Assembly (NCBI GenBank): GCA_037043455.1
Contig: JAWPHD010010980.1
Location: forward strand, 1-64,000
Origin: Cyrtodaria siliqua
Lineage: Eukaryota; Mollusca; Bivalvia; Adapedonta; Hiatellidae
Length of the DNA stretch: 64,000 nt
Direction of reading: 5' to 3'
Both the position numbers and the translations under genes were made by a program. Position 1 is the first letter of the stretch, and each line of letters begins with the position of its first letter. This document shows, one piece after another, positions 45,959 to 55,145 of this stretch. The notes beneath the pieces are model-generated. The model was not told where the DNA came from, ran no database searches, and worked only from the letters and a program-made list of their open reading frames with translations.

Positions 45959-47446
45959 CTAATTGGCTGTTTTCATGTTGAATAACAGATTTGCAAAGTA
46001 TATTAAACCATTTGTTTTTAAGGTGTTTCTAACCTTGACTATATTAATTTCCTCCGGTAATCTAGGAAATATCTGTGCCGGTTCATGGTCACACAGTGTC
46101 CACTGGATGCAGTGCCGCCATGTTTGAGCATTAATACATGGAGAAATACGTGAAATAAGTTGCTGTTCTATGAGAGTCAGCAAGTTTAGTTCATCTGGAA
46201 GAAGTTTCGGATCCATAAAATTTCATTTGAAAATATTTTTACAGCATCACTGTCAGATTTACAACGCTTGTATATACCATCACTGGATATTTGCATTTCA
46301 ATTCTACACTCATTGCAGATCTTACAGGAATTTATAGTGTAAGTCATCTGCTGCAGTTCAAAGGCAAGTATGCAGTCCATGGCCTTATCAAATTGATCTA
46401 TATTTGAAAGAGGGGATGCATCTGGAATTTCATCCAAATCAAACCCAAGCTTTGACTGCTTCTGTTTTATTCTGTATTTTATTCTTCTTACTTTTGTTAT
46501 TTGCTTGCTGTTTTTCTTCATTGTCTGTCCCTGCCTCATACCAAATATCTAGTTTCCTGCAAACTGGGTATAAACTGGCACTGTTTTGAGGAATAATGGG
46601 TGTTTTTTTTTTTATCGATATGTGTTCTATTTTCATGAATGTTGTAGGTTGTTTGAGTTGTCGGGCACATATTAGGTGGGATGGGATAGGTATGATCACT
46701 ATGTGTTCTATTTTCATGAATGTTGTTTGTTGTGTGACATGTTTCACGAGTTGTCGAGCAATGATTAGGTGGGTATGATCACTACCCATACGTGTTTTAT
46801 TTTCATGAATCTTGTCGGTTGTGTGACATGTTTCACGAGTTGTCGAGCAATGATTAGGTGGGATGGGATAGGTATGATCACTACCCATATGTGTTTTATT
46901 TTCATGAATCTTGTCAGTTGTGGGACATGTTTCACGAGTTGTCGTGCAAAGATTAGGTGGTATGGGATAGGTATGATCACTACCCGTATGTTTTGTCTGT
47001 TCATTTTCATTACTAACACATGTTTTGTTTAAAAGAAGGAAGTGATTGTTTTCCAACAAAAGGTCAATACTCCTTGTAAATGGGCTATCTGGCGTATGTG
47101 AATTCAACATGTAAGTGTTTTGTCCTGCTTTTCTACCTTTGAGAAATACATTTATCTGGCAATTGAGAACATTGGCACATGCTTCTATTTCACAGGCACT
47201 CGCCCACCAATTACCATTTAGCAAACCAATATTGTACAGCTCATAAGACAAGTATTCACCATGGCATAATTTTACTTCTGTTTCCCAAATTCCCCATTGG
47301 TTAGCAATGCGCTGACATACTACATTTCTATATCGTTGTGAGTGGTCAAAATGTTCATTAAAAGCCAAACTCAGACAATGAAAAAAAATGTTTTCCATCT
47401 CCAGGAACATTTTGTACACTGTATAATGTGTCATGTATACGTTCAA
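45959..47446 (-). pseudogene. Helitron-associated OTU + DUF6570-like protein, broken
   Basis: N-terminal OTU-like fold from about 47415: GDGKHFF/HCLSLAF across a one-base shift in a T-run, then RIANQWGIWE, NGNWWASACEIEACANVLN..INVFLKG and NNHFLLLN (final His). The usual nucleophile Cys of GDGNC is His here. A linker with a 99 bp repeat follows (46622-46989), then a basic stretch. After frameshifts, NSCKICNECRIEM, GIYKRCKSDSD and, at 46216-45959, DPKLLPDELNLLTLIEQQLISRISPC and FPRLPEEINIVKVR match the DUF6570-type region that precedes Helitron Rep/helicase proteins. The frame ends after KVR without the rest. Confidence 0.7.
46622..46989. repeat. Minisatellite in the OTU-protein linker, 4 units, 99 bp full unit
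   Basis: Units begin GTGTT(C/T)TATTTTCATGAA at 46622, 46703, 46792 and 46891. The last full spacing is 99 bp (33 codons); the first two are shortened to 81 and 89 bp, the latter breaking the frame. Encoded repeat: GSDHTYPIPPN, TTRETC and TTDKIHENKT. Confidence 0.9.
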
Positions 47447-48426
47447 ATCTGACTACCAAACTTTTGTTTACAAATTGAAAAGTATCTGTCATTTTTTCTG
47501 CAGATATTTTAAAGCATAATATTGAAGCAAAACTGACTGATTGATAAAGTATGTTGAGTGTTTATCTAATAAGAATGTAAAATGATACATAAAAATGAAA
47601 AACACTTTTAACTTTGACAGCCGGCGCGAGAGAGCAGTGTTTGCAAGCAGACGTCAAAATCAATGTAAACTGTGAAGCAATCTGCATTCTAGCATTTTCT
47701 TTTAAATAAATAAATATTGACGCATTCACATTTATTTAAACGTATTCAAGCATTAAATCGTGGATTTCGTTGTTTTTGAACAAATTAAATTGTAAAAAAT
47801 AAATATGTTGAATTGAATGGACTGAGCCTGTGAAAACGTTGAATAGAATAGAAGAGAAGCGGAAACAAACTAACCTACATGTTGTATGCAGTGCACACGA
47901 CCTCTCTTCGCTCGGTGAAATTAGCTGTATAACGTCGCTTCTGGAGATATAATCTCGGTGTAATTAGCTTTATTTTCTTTCAAATAACACCTCGCGGTGT
48001 AATTAGCTTTATTTTCTTTCAAATAACACCTCGCTTCGCTCGGCGTTCTAGCACGTCTAATACGATTAACCGGGTCGGTGCACCAGTTTTACTTGCACGA
48101 TGCAACTTTACGGGCAGGTAACTCTAGCGGTTTGACGAAGATTTTTATTGCCTTAGTATGGCAATTTCAGAAAATCAACAACGCGTTAACCATGAGGCGA
48201 GCTTACGCTCGCGATGAAGATGAACCTCCGTACGAAAGCAAGTCGATAAAGAGACATGGGTAATATCGTGAATCAGTGCAACCAACATTTAATACTAGTT
48301 GAGCCCGGGTGCACGTTAAAGTATGGTTGTTTAAATGCCCTACACTTTTGCAAAGTATTATTATTAATGTTTTATTGCAGTTCAGTGAAAAGCCAGAATA
48401 TAGATAATTGCACTCCATCAGAAAAC

Positions 48427-48620
48427 GATGGGGACGTAAACCGGGGGGTCCCGTGTGTCGGTCTATCCTCCGAGCACGTTATAGAACCATTGGAATCTAT
48501 TCGATAATAGGAGTAGGGCACGGTTCCCGGATTCCTATGTATCCTCCGGTCTCTCTGGGGCGGCTCTAAATAACCTATACTGTGTTGATGAGCCGTTAAA
48601 AACATTCAGTTCAATTCAAT
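48427..48620 (+). mobile_element. SINE with (TTCAA)n tail and 13 bp TSD
   Basis: The 194 bp element starts GATGGGGACGTAAACCGGGG and contains GGGCGGCTCTAAATAACCTA and GAGCCGTTAAA. It ends in a TTCAATTCAATT tail. An exact direct repeat, tccatcagaaaac, flanks it (48414-48426 and 48621-48633). A related copy is at 58690-58858 and its 3' part is tandemly amplified at 62735-63300. Pol III boxes are not obvious. Confidence 0.85.
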
Positions 48621-48633
48621 TCCATCAGAAAAC

Positions 48634-49140
48634 TGACTTCAGAGAGAAGAAATTATTATCGAAGACTTGGAAGGTTTTCAGAGAAGTATGGAAGAAGGTG
48701 AGGAAACAAGTCAAAAGGAGATTGCTCTAGAGACCGAAGAAAAAGGGATATTTGAACATGAATATACGGATAACGGAATACATGGATTATAATCTTATAT
48801 GGAGACAGCGGAAGATGCGACAACTCTACCTAGACTACCTAGACGTTCTGTTCGGGAACGACACATGCCAGCACGGTTCGATTCATACCACATGAATCAG
48901 ATAGTGACAATGCCATATGATTCAAAGATACAGACATTAGAGGCATTAATAAAGTCAGGGGTATTGAACGAGATGGATGTAAGAGTTGCGCATAAACTGT
49001 TAGAGGTAGTTTTGAAGTGATTTCAAATAGGCTGAACAATAGATAAAGAAATGCATTAGGTCTATAGAACTAAATGTTTTATCTGTTTTAATAATACTAA
49101 TTTCATTTCATTTAACTTCGAGGTCGAATTTCAGAAGAGG
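48634..49140 (+). pseudogene. Possible Ty3/Gypsy-type Pol C-terminal remnant
   Basis: An ORF at 48799-49020 holds PRLPRRSVRERHMPARFDSY, like the basic tail behind the integrase of Ty3/Gypsy-type Pol proteins (RRS.R.R..P.RF..Y). About 110 bp on, TTCGAGGTCGAATTTCAGAA and GAGGGAGAACAG resemble the coding end plus polypurine tract of such elements. No integrase core, RT or LTR pair was found, so this is a weak call. Confidence 0.3.
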
Positions 49141-49844
49141 GAGAACAGAGAGTAAAGGTTTGTTGATTTTTTATTATTGGTGACAAGTACAGAGCTCTAA
49201 GGGAACAAGTTGGAAGGTAAGCATATAAAAAGTAATAGGTGTAGAAAGAGTAAGGGTACATAATATTTTACTTAGTTATATATATTATTTATACTGAGAT
49301 AATTATATTCCACATAACAGTAGGAAAAATCGGTATACATATAGAAACATCGAAGGTATTTATATGACCGACATATGACGGGACGTCATTTTCCGGACAG
49401 GGCGAGTGATGTAACAGGGTCATTTTATCCATTTTAGAAGAGTTGTTTCCCTTTGACCATAATATTTGTACTGGAGGTTAGTACTCTATATTACCGCCGT
49501 TTTGATCATTGACTGAGTGAATAGTTTTGGACAATAGAAAACAGCTGTTTGAAAAGTCAAGTTGTGGACATGGTGGAACTTCTGAAGTTTATATGTTTTG
49601 AAGTGTTGTAAATGGATATTTGCTGGGTCAGTATTATTTTATTTGGTTTTATATTGAGCAGGGTTAACACAATAAGTTGTGCTTTAGATAATTTTATAAC
49701 ATGACGTTGGAATTATATATTTCGGAAAACTATGTATTTTCGCGAAGTGTTTGTTGGTGTACTGATGTTTTCAAGATGGCAGTTATTCTTAGCATGACTG
49801 AACTTTTCTATCTGACTTGCATGTTATAACTTTCTAACTTGCAG
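49141..49844. other. Unassigned segment, no gene seen
   Basis: Could be LTR or flank of the possible Gypsy remnant, or ordinary intergenic DNA. No motif decides it. Confidence 0.35.
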
Positions 49845-49975
49845 GGGCGTGAGAGGTGTTGCTTCTTTCATTACTTCTAATGAACAGACTCAATAAAACC
49901 GAGTCTGCTGATTTATTCTCTTAATCGTGCTTGTTGCTCCCAAGGGATCACCTTTATCAGTATTTATTTGCAGTT
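49845..49975 (+). mobile_element. Hairpin SINE-like element, copy 3
   Basis: Starts near CAGGGGCGTGAGAGGTGTTG, then CTTTCATTACTTCTAATGAA, the CAGACTC-AATAAAACC-GAGTCTG hairpin, TGATTTATTCTCTTAATCGT and GGGATCACCTTTATC. TTGCAG occurs on both sides as a possible short TSD. Confidence 0.7.
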
Positions 49976-50002
49976 GCATAACACAGAACGTTGATAACGA
50001 GC

Positions 50003-50007
<5 letters not shown>

Positions 50008-50049
<42 letters not shown>
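50008..50049. repeat. (GA)n microsatellite
   Basis: About 21 uninterrupted GA dinucleotides. Confidence 0.95.
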
Positions 50050-50053
<4 letters not shown>

Positions 50054-51302
50054 GGAGGGAGACATAAACACTTGTTCCATAGATTGGTAAGTGGATTGTA
50101 GTATTGTATTGCCATTATTGTTAAACCCTTGTTTTATCTTGGAGCCACTAGACACATGTTGCGTATACATAATGTTTAAAGTGACTTAAAGAGTATGCAT
50201 TAAATCATAATTATGAAATGAGTTGCATATTAAATATATTATTTGGAATATATATGAATAATGTATGTGCAAGTAATATATGATATAGATTATATATGAA
50301 TAAGGTATGTGTAAATTAGATGTGATATGTATTACATATGAATCATGTATGTGATAGAGGTATTAAGTACATCTTAATAACTATATATTTCAGAGTGTTG
50401 ACTGTCATCAGTCGGACAGTGCCGAGTATTTATGGTTACCAGTTATCGTTACCATGGATTGATGTTATACATACCACGTTCATATTCATGCTGTACTGCA
50501 CATCTTGGACATTACATTATTAAAGATGAAACTTAGAAGGCATTGGTGTATATGAAACCCCAAAGAAAGCCCCAGAGTAACATATATATTTGTTTTGCCA
50601 TCATAACATTACAGTAATATGTAAAAAAATAACAAAAACAACAACAACAACAACAACAACAAAAAAGGAAGTCCGTCATTAAAGTGAGTTTTATTCCGGA
50701 TAGTTTAAGCTGTTCATTCGGTATTATACATCTTTGACTACTAACGCACATGCAAACGTACCTGCAAACGACATGTACGGATAGGTACATTTTAAATGCA
50801 ATATGCCGTAGACGCATTCATCGACAGCAAGCATTATTCCGTACACCGGCCTTTTAACATTAACGTGGTTCTGAAGAATTTAGACAAACAGAACAGCAAA
50901 CAAATGTTAAAATGTCATATTTTGGTAACAAAAGCCTCACTGTCTGTACAGAACATATATACATGTATATGCCGTGATCTAAGAGAACTTGTAAATAAAA
51001 GATTATCCAGCGTCAAAAATGTACCACCGTCATGTTTGATTCACTATGGAAATCAACCGAGGCTGTATTTTCTAGTCACTGGCAGCTTTATGAACAGATA
51101 AAATACTTGAAAAAGTCCTACTATACCCTTCAAACTACAGCAACGGCTTGTATTTATTAAAACGTCGATTGCTGCTGGTCGTTGGCGTTTATCTTCGTGA
51201 ATTTTTAATTTTTCCCCGATGCAGGGGTACCAGTATCCGGTGTACGCTTACCCTAAACCCACTCGCACCCTGATCCATACGCATATGTATGAAAGTACTG
51301 TA

Positions 51303-51320
51303 GAACATTCGTGAAACTTC
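51303..51320 (+). promoter_or_regulatory. Distal heat-shock element, four perfect pentamers
   Basis: GAACATTCGTGAAACTTC is four alternating nGAAn/nTTCn pentamers without mismatch, the binding form for an HSF1 trimer plus an extra contact. It lies about 450 bp before the HSP70 start codon, immediately right of the duplicated block C'. Confidence 0.8.
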
Positions 51321-51440
51321 GATAACTTACTATGGGTTTTCAGTCGTTGCTATTTTTACATGACACCCTTCGTAAATCTTCGGTTAACTTATTTTTAGTT
51401 TTTTCCGATGTTTCCGCCTTCATAATGTAGATAAAATAAA

Positions 51441-51592
51441 CTCCGAATGTTCTAGGTTTTTCGGTAAAGATCGGACGCAGGTTAAAAATAGTACAGAACG
51501 TTCTAGGTCTTTCGGTAAAGATCGGAGACGGTTAAAAATAGCAGAGAACGTTCTAGATCTTTCGGCAAAGATCGGAAGCGGGATAAATAGTG
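51441..51592 (+). promoter_or_regulatory. Triplicated HSP70 promoter module (HSE + TATA-like box)
   Basis: Three head-to-tail units of 50-51 bp. Each has GAA(T/C)GTTCTAG (51445, 51496, 51546), then TTTCGG(T/C)AAAGATCGG and a TATA-like box: TTAAAAATAG at 51482 and 51532, ATAAATAG at 51583. The GAAnnTTCTAGA core is a heat-shock element. The last box is the best TATA match, about 170 bp before the ATG, so transcription probably starts near 51612 with a ~140 nt leader. Confidence 0.85.
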
Positions 51593-51751
51593 AGACGGAG
51601 AGTACTACAGACAATACAATCCAAAAGCGATACGTGACTTAAGAAGAGAGAAAACACTAACTTGACTATCAGTGTTACTTTTTGTTATTGTAATTTATAA
51701 CTGGATTACTTATACTTTTTGGCTGCGAATATTTGAGTCACATTACAACAA

Positions 51752-54194
51752 ATGGCTTCAGCAGGACCGGCTATTGGTATAGACCTGGGCACCACGTACT
51801 CGTGCGTTGGGGTGTTCCAGCACGGGAAGGTAGAAATCATCGCCAATGACCAGGGCAACAGGACCACACCCAGTTATGTCGCATTCAACGACACCGAGAG
51901 GCTTATCGGAGATCCCGCCAAAAATCAAGTATGATATTTGATAGTTTATAATTATTTTATTTGGTTATAAATTATTTTCATTTTAGTTAAAGAGATATGT
52001 TGTGTTTCTGAGCAGGGCACTTTATCTGAATTTACTAAGAGCTTTCGTTAAATGCGATGTAAAATAAATAAGTTTAAACTTAAGGGACATATGGCAATCT
52101 TGAAGTATTTATCGAGCATTGAAATAAGCTTCATTTATTAATCCATTATCCGCTATAATGAAAATGTTCCCTCGTCCTTTAATGTAATCAACAAGTAGTA
52201 AAATGCAAAAGCAATTTAATTGCTTTGAAAATATTGAAATAAATTATGTAGAAAAACTATCGGGGCTCCGCGGGATTTAAAACTAACAAGATTGTCGTGT
52301 GACCATTTAAACTATATATATATAGGCTATCATGAGCTATGTTTAGTAATGTGTGACCACACGTTTAATTTGTCATACAGGTGATAGCCGAAACTATTGT
52401 TCCAATTGTTGCGATACTAACTTTAACTGTTTGTGGTGTGTACTCATATTTCAAATTGTATATTTTCAGGCTGCGATGAACCCAGAGAACACTGTTTTTG
52501 ACGCGAAGCGACTGATCGGGAGAAAATTCGACGACGATACTGTACAGAGCGACGTGAAGCACTGGTCATTCAAGGTCGTCAACCATGGCGGGAAACCGAA
52601 GATTCAGACAGAGTATAAAGGAGAGACGAAGTATTTCGCTCCGGAAGAGATTAGTTCCATGGTACTTACTAAAATGAAAGAAACGGCAGAGGCCTACCTC
52701 GGACAAAAGGTGAAAAATGCCGTCATAACTGTCCCTGCTTACTTTAACGACTCTCAGAGACAAGCAACAAAAGACGCCGGTGTGATCGCCGGACTGAATG
52801 TTCTCCGGATTATAAACGAACCTACTGCCGCTGCACTGGCTTACGGTCTTGACAAAAATTTGAAGAGTGAGCGAAATGTGCTAATTTTCGACTTAGGTGG
52901 TGGAACTTTTGATGTCTCTGTATTGACCATTGATGAAGGGCCACTATTCGAAGTGAAATCAACAGCGGGAGACACGCACCTTGGTGGTGAGGACTTTGAC
53001 AATAGAATGGTCAACCACTTTGTACAAGAATTCAAACGGAAACACGGAAAGGACATTAGTAAGAACGCTAGAAGTTTGCGCCGATTGAGAACGGCTTGTG
53101 AACGTGCAAAGAGGACTCTATCATCCAGTACAGAGGCAAACATAGAGATTGATTCTCTGTTTGAAGGCACTGACTTCTACTCAAAAATCACCAGAGCCAG
53201 GTTTGAAGAATTGTGTGCTGATCTTTTCAGGGCTACAATGGAGCCCGTTGAAAAGGCCCTTAGAGACGCTAAGCTTGATAAATCCAAAATACACGAAGTC
53301 GTGCTTGTTGGGGGCTCAACTCGCATACCAAAGGTCCAAAAACTACTCCGTGATTTCATGAACGGAAAGGAACTTAACCAATCTATCAACCCGGACGAAG
53401 CCGTCGCTTACGGTGCCGCAGTTCAGGCTGCTATCTTGTCTGGAGACACGACCGACACTCTCAGAGACGTCTTGCTGGTCGATGTTGCTCCACTGTCGCT
53501 GGGTATTGAAACCGCCGGCGGTGTGATGACCAAAATAATTGAGAGAAACGCCAAGATTCCAACCAAGGCATCGAACATTTTCACAACATACTCGGACAAC
53601 CAACCCGGTGTGTCCATACAGGTGTACGAAGGAGAAAGAGCAATGACGAAGGATAACAACTCATTAGGGAATTTCGAACTCTCCGGCATCCCACCCGCAC
53701 CCAGAGGCGTGCCGCAGATTGAGGTGACATTCGACATTGATGCAAACGGAATCTTGAACGTGTCTGCCGTAGACAAGAGTACTGGAAAGTCTAACAAAAT
53801 TACCATAACCAATGACAAGGGGCGCCTTAGCAAGGAGGAAATAGACAGAATGGTTAACGAAGCGGACAAATACAAGGAGGAGGATGACCGACAGCGGCAA
53901 AAAGTAGTGGCAAGGAACAGTCTAGAGAATTACGTGTTTAGCGTGAAGCAGGCAGCCAATGATGCAGGTGACAAACTCACTACAGATGATAAAGACAATA
54001 TAAATAAAACATGTGAGGAGTGCCTCAAGTGGTTGGACAATAACACATTGGCAGAAACGGAAGAATTGGAACACAAACTTAAGGAGGTACAGAAGGTGTG
54101 TTCTCCATTTATGATGAAGATGCATGGCGGTGAACAGCAGGGTCAACCGGCATCGGGTACAGGACAAGGGCCGACCGTAGAAGAAATGGACTGA
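51752..54194 (+). CDS. HSP70: Heat shock protein 70 (two exons, 633 aa)
   Basis: ATP-dependent cytosolic chaperone that binds unfolded segments with J-proteins and nucleotide exchange factors. Exon 1 is 51752-51928 (59 codons) and exon 2 is 52470-54194 (574 codons plus TGA). The start has a good context (acaaaATGG). Exon 1 carries IDLGTTYS (about residues 10-17); exon 2 carries [12 protein letters not shown] (from 198) and [13 protein letters not shown] (from about 337), the three Hsp70 signatures, plus the basic [11 protein letters not shown]...[12 protein letters not shown] stretch. The substrate domain and lid follow. The C-terminus is short, has no GGMP repeats and ends VEEMD where cytosolic Hsp70s end IEEVD. 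No frame defects. The heat-shock-element promoter predicts stress induction. Confidence 0.97.
51929..52469 (+). other. HSP70: HSP70 intron
   Basis: 541 bp, GTATGA donor after codon 59 (AAAAATCAA|GTATGA) and TATTTTCAG|GCTGCG acceptor, phase 0. Splicing joins GDPAKNQ to [11 protein letters not shown], the normal Hsp70 order. Reading into the intron gives Val and a TGA. The interior is AT-rich with no other feature. Confidence 0.93.
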
Positions 54195-54602
54195 TTTAAT
54201 TCAACTAAGTTGCCGTAAATGGACTTTAATGCCTAAAAACGTTTTTCGTAAAACCTGTTATCCGTGCATAGTAATTTGTAATAATTTATTTGTACAAAAG
54301 GACCTGTATAAAGGAACTGGAGGCGATATGGAACTAGTCGATGCATAAATCGAGTGTGCTTGCAATACAGTATGGAAATATAATCAATGATGCACATATT
54401 CACAATTTATTAACACTCTACTATAAGAAACTTGTATAAATATATTTTAGTTAGAAACTTGTATAAATATGTTTTTGTCATAAACAAATTTGGCTTAAAG
54501 TAATTTAAAGCACTTATCATGCGTGATATTATAAAATGATATTGTGCATATGCCATGTTACAATTTATTGTTAATATATTTATTTGTTATAATAAAAATA
54601 AA
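54195..54602 (+). terminator. HSP70: HSP70 3' UTR with polyadenylation signals
   Basis: AATAAA at 54591-54596 overlaps a second AATAAAG at 54597-54602. Several ATTTA-rich stretches occur upstream (54500-54590), which may affect mRNA stability. Confidence 0.7.
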
Positions 54603-54677
54603 GATTAAAAATGAAACGGACTATGATATCGTCTCTGTTAACGTACCTTTGAGGGACACGCGGCAATCTAGAGCCCA

Positions 54678-54902
54678 GGGACCAGTTGTGCAAAGATCGG
54701 TTAACTTAAGAGAGATTTGAACTGTTGACTTAACACTCGGTTAAGAGCGTTAAGTCAGCAGTTCAAATCCCTCTGAATTTGTGAATGCATCATGTTAAGA
54801 CATGCAAATTAAAAACTTTTAGAAGTACACAACATTTTTTGTAATGAGAAAGTTTACACTAACCAATGATTAAACTAACCGATCGTTGAACAACAGGGCC
54901 CA
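54678..54902. mobile_element. MITE with GGGCCCTGTTGTTCAACGATCGG-type TIRs
   Basis: The left end GGGACCAGTTGTGCAAAGAT..CGGTTAACTTAA matches, inverted, the right end TTAAACTAACCGATCGTTGA..ACAACAGGGCCC. An inner palindrome, GACTTAAC..GTTAAGTC, lies at 54724-54755. 225 bp, no coding. It sits 75 bp beyond the HSP70 polyadenylation signals. Confidence 0.8.
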
Positions 54903-54933
54903 GTTCTAATATTTATCAAATTTTATCCATATG

Positions 54934-55145
54934 AAGTGCACATACCCTTCCAAATGAGCTTTCCTCCGCCTCTAAAAGGTAATTCGATTTACCTTTCTGA
55001 GATTAGCCCTCCCAAAGTCATGCAATGGAAATCAATCTCTGACCGTGAACATTTTGGGAGGGCTGATCTCACAACCTACTGAATGAACCAAACTGCCTTT
55101 TGCGGCGGAGAAATAAGCTAACATTGTAAGAGTATGCGCCCACTT
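54934..55145. mobile_element. Foldback MITE, 212 bp
   Basis: The arms 54934-55010 and 55045-55145 are inverted matches: AAGTG(C/GGCG)CATAC, CTCCGCC, AAAAGG, GAGAT(T/C)AGCCCTCCCAAA. The loop is about 40 bp and non-coding. It lies about 30 bp from the preceding MITE. Confidence 0.75.

Larger units (their letters stand above)
45381..48213 (-). mobile_element. Helitron-type insertion (OTU / DUF6570-like), truncated
   Basis: Comparison with unit 1 shows 2.83 kb inserted between GGAATTA and TGAAGATG, with no target duplication, at an A|T dinucleotide. On the minus strand the 5' end begins TCGCGAGCGTAAGCTCGCC (5'-TC). The 3' end, ..CCTTATTCAAAT, lacks the usual CTRR. It encodes OTU and DUF6570-like segments but no Rep or helicase, so it is a non-autonomous derivative. 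A 38 bp duplication (GTGTAATTAGCTTTATTTTC...) lies at 47959-48034. Confidence 0.7.
44627..51289. repeat. Tandem segmental duplication, unit 2 (broken by insertions)
   Basis: Parts of unit 2: A' at 44627-44693 and 45185-45380, B' at 48214-48426 and C' at 50578-51289. Between them lie a segment with a MITE (44753-44962), a Helitron-type insertion (45381-48213) and a SINE plus other DNA (48427-50577). Block order and strand match unit 1. C' includes its own (CAA)n tract (50632-50660) and ends at GCATATGTATG, about 15 bp before the first HSP70 heat-shock element. Confidence 0.78.

Noticed and set aside
48634..49844. Complete LTR retrotransposon
   Set aside because: Only an integrase-tail-like peptide and a possible polypurine tract are visible; no LTR pair, RT or integrase core could be found.
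50533..50817. 94-codon minus-strand ORF with a poly-Cys run (also 43799-44044)
   Set aside because: The Cys run is the translation of the (CAA)n microsatellite on the opposite strand; both ORFs are duplicates of non-coding block C.
52353..52469. Upstream in-frame extension of HSP70 exon 2
   Set aside because: It reads through the intron end; the canonical Hsp70 N-terminus is supplied by exon 1 with proper splice sites.
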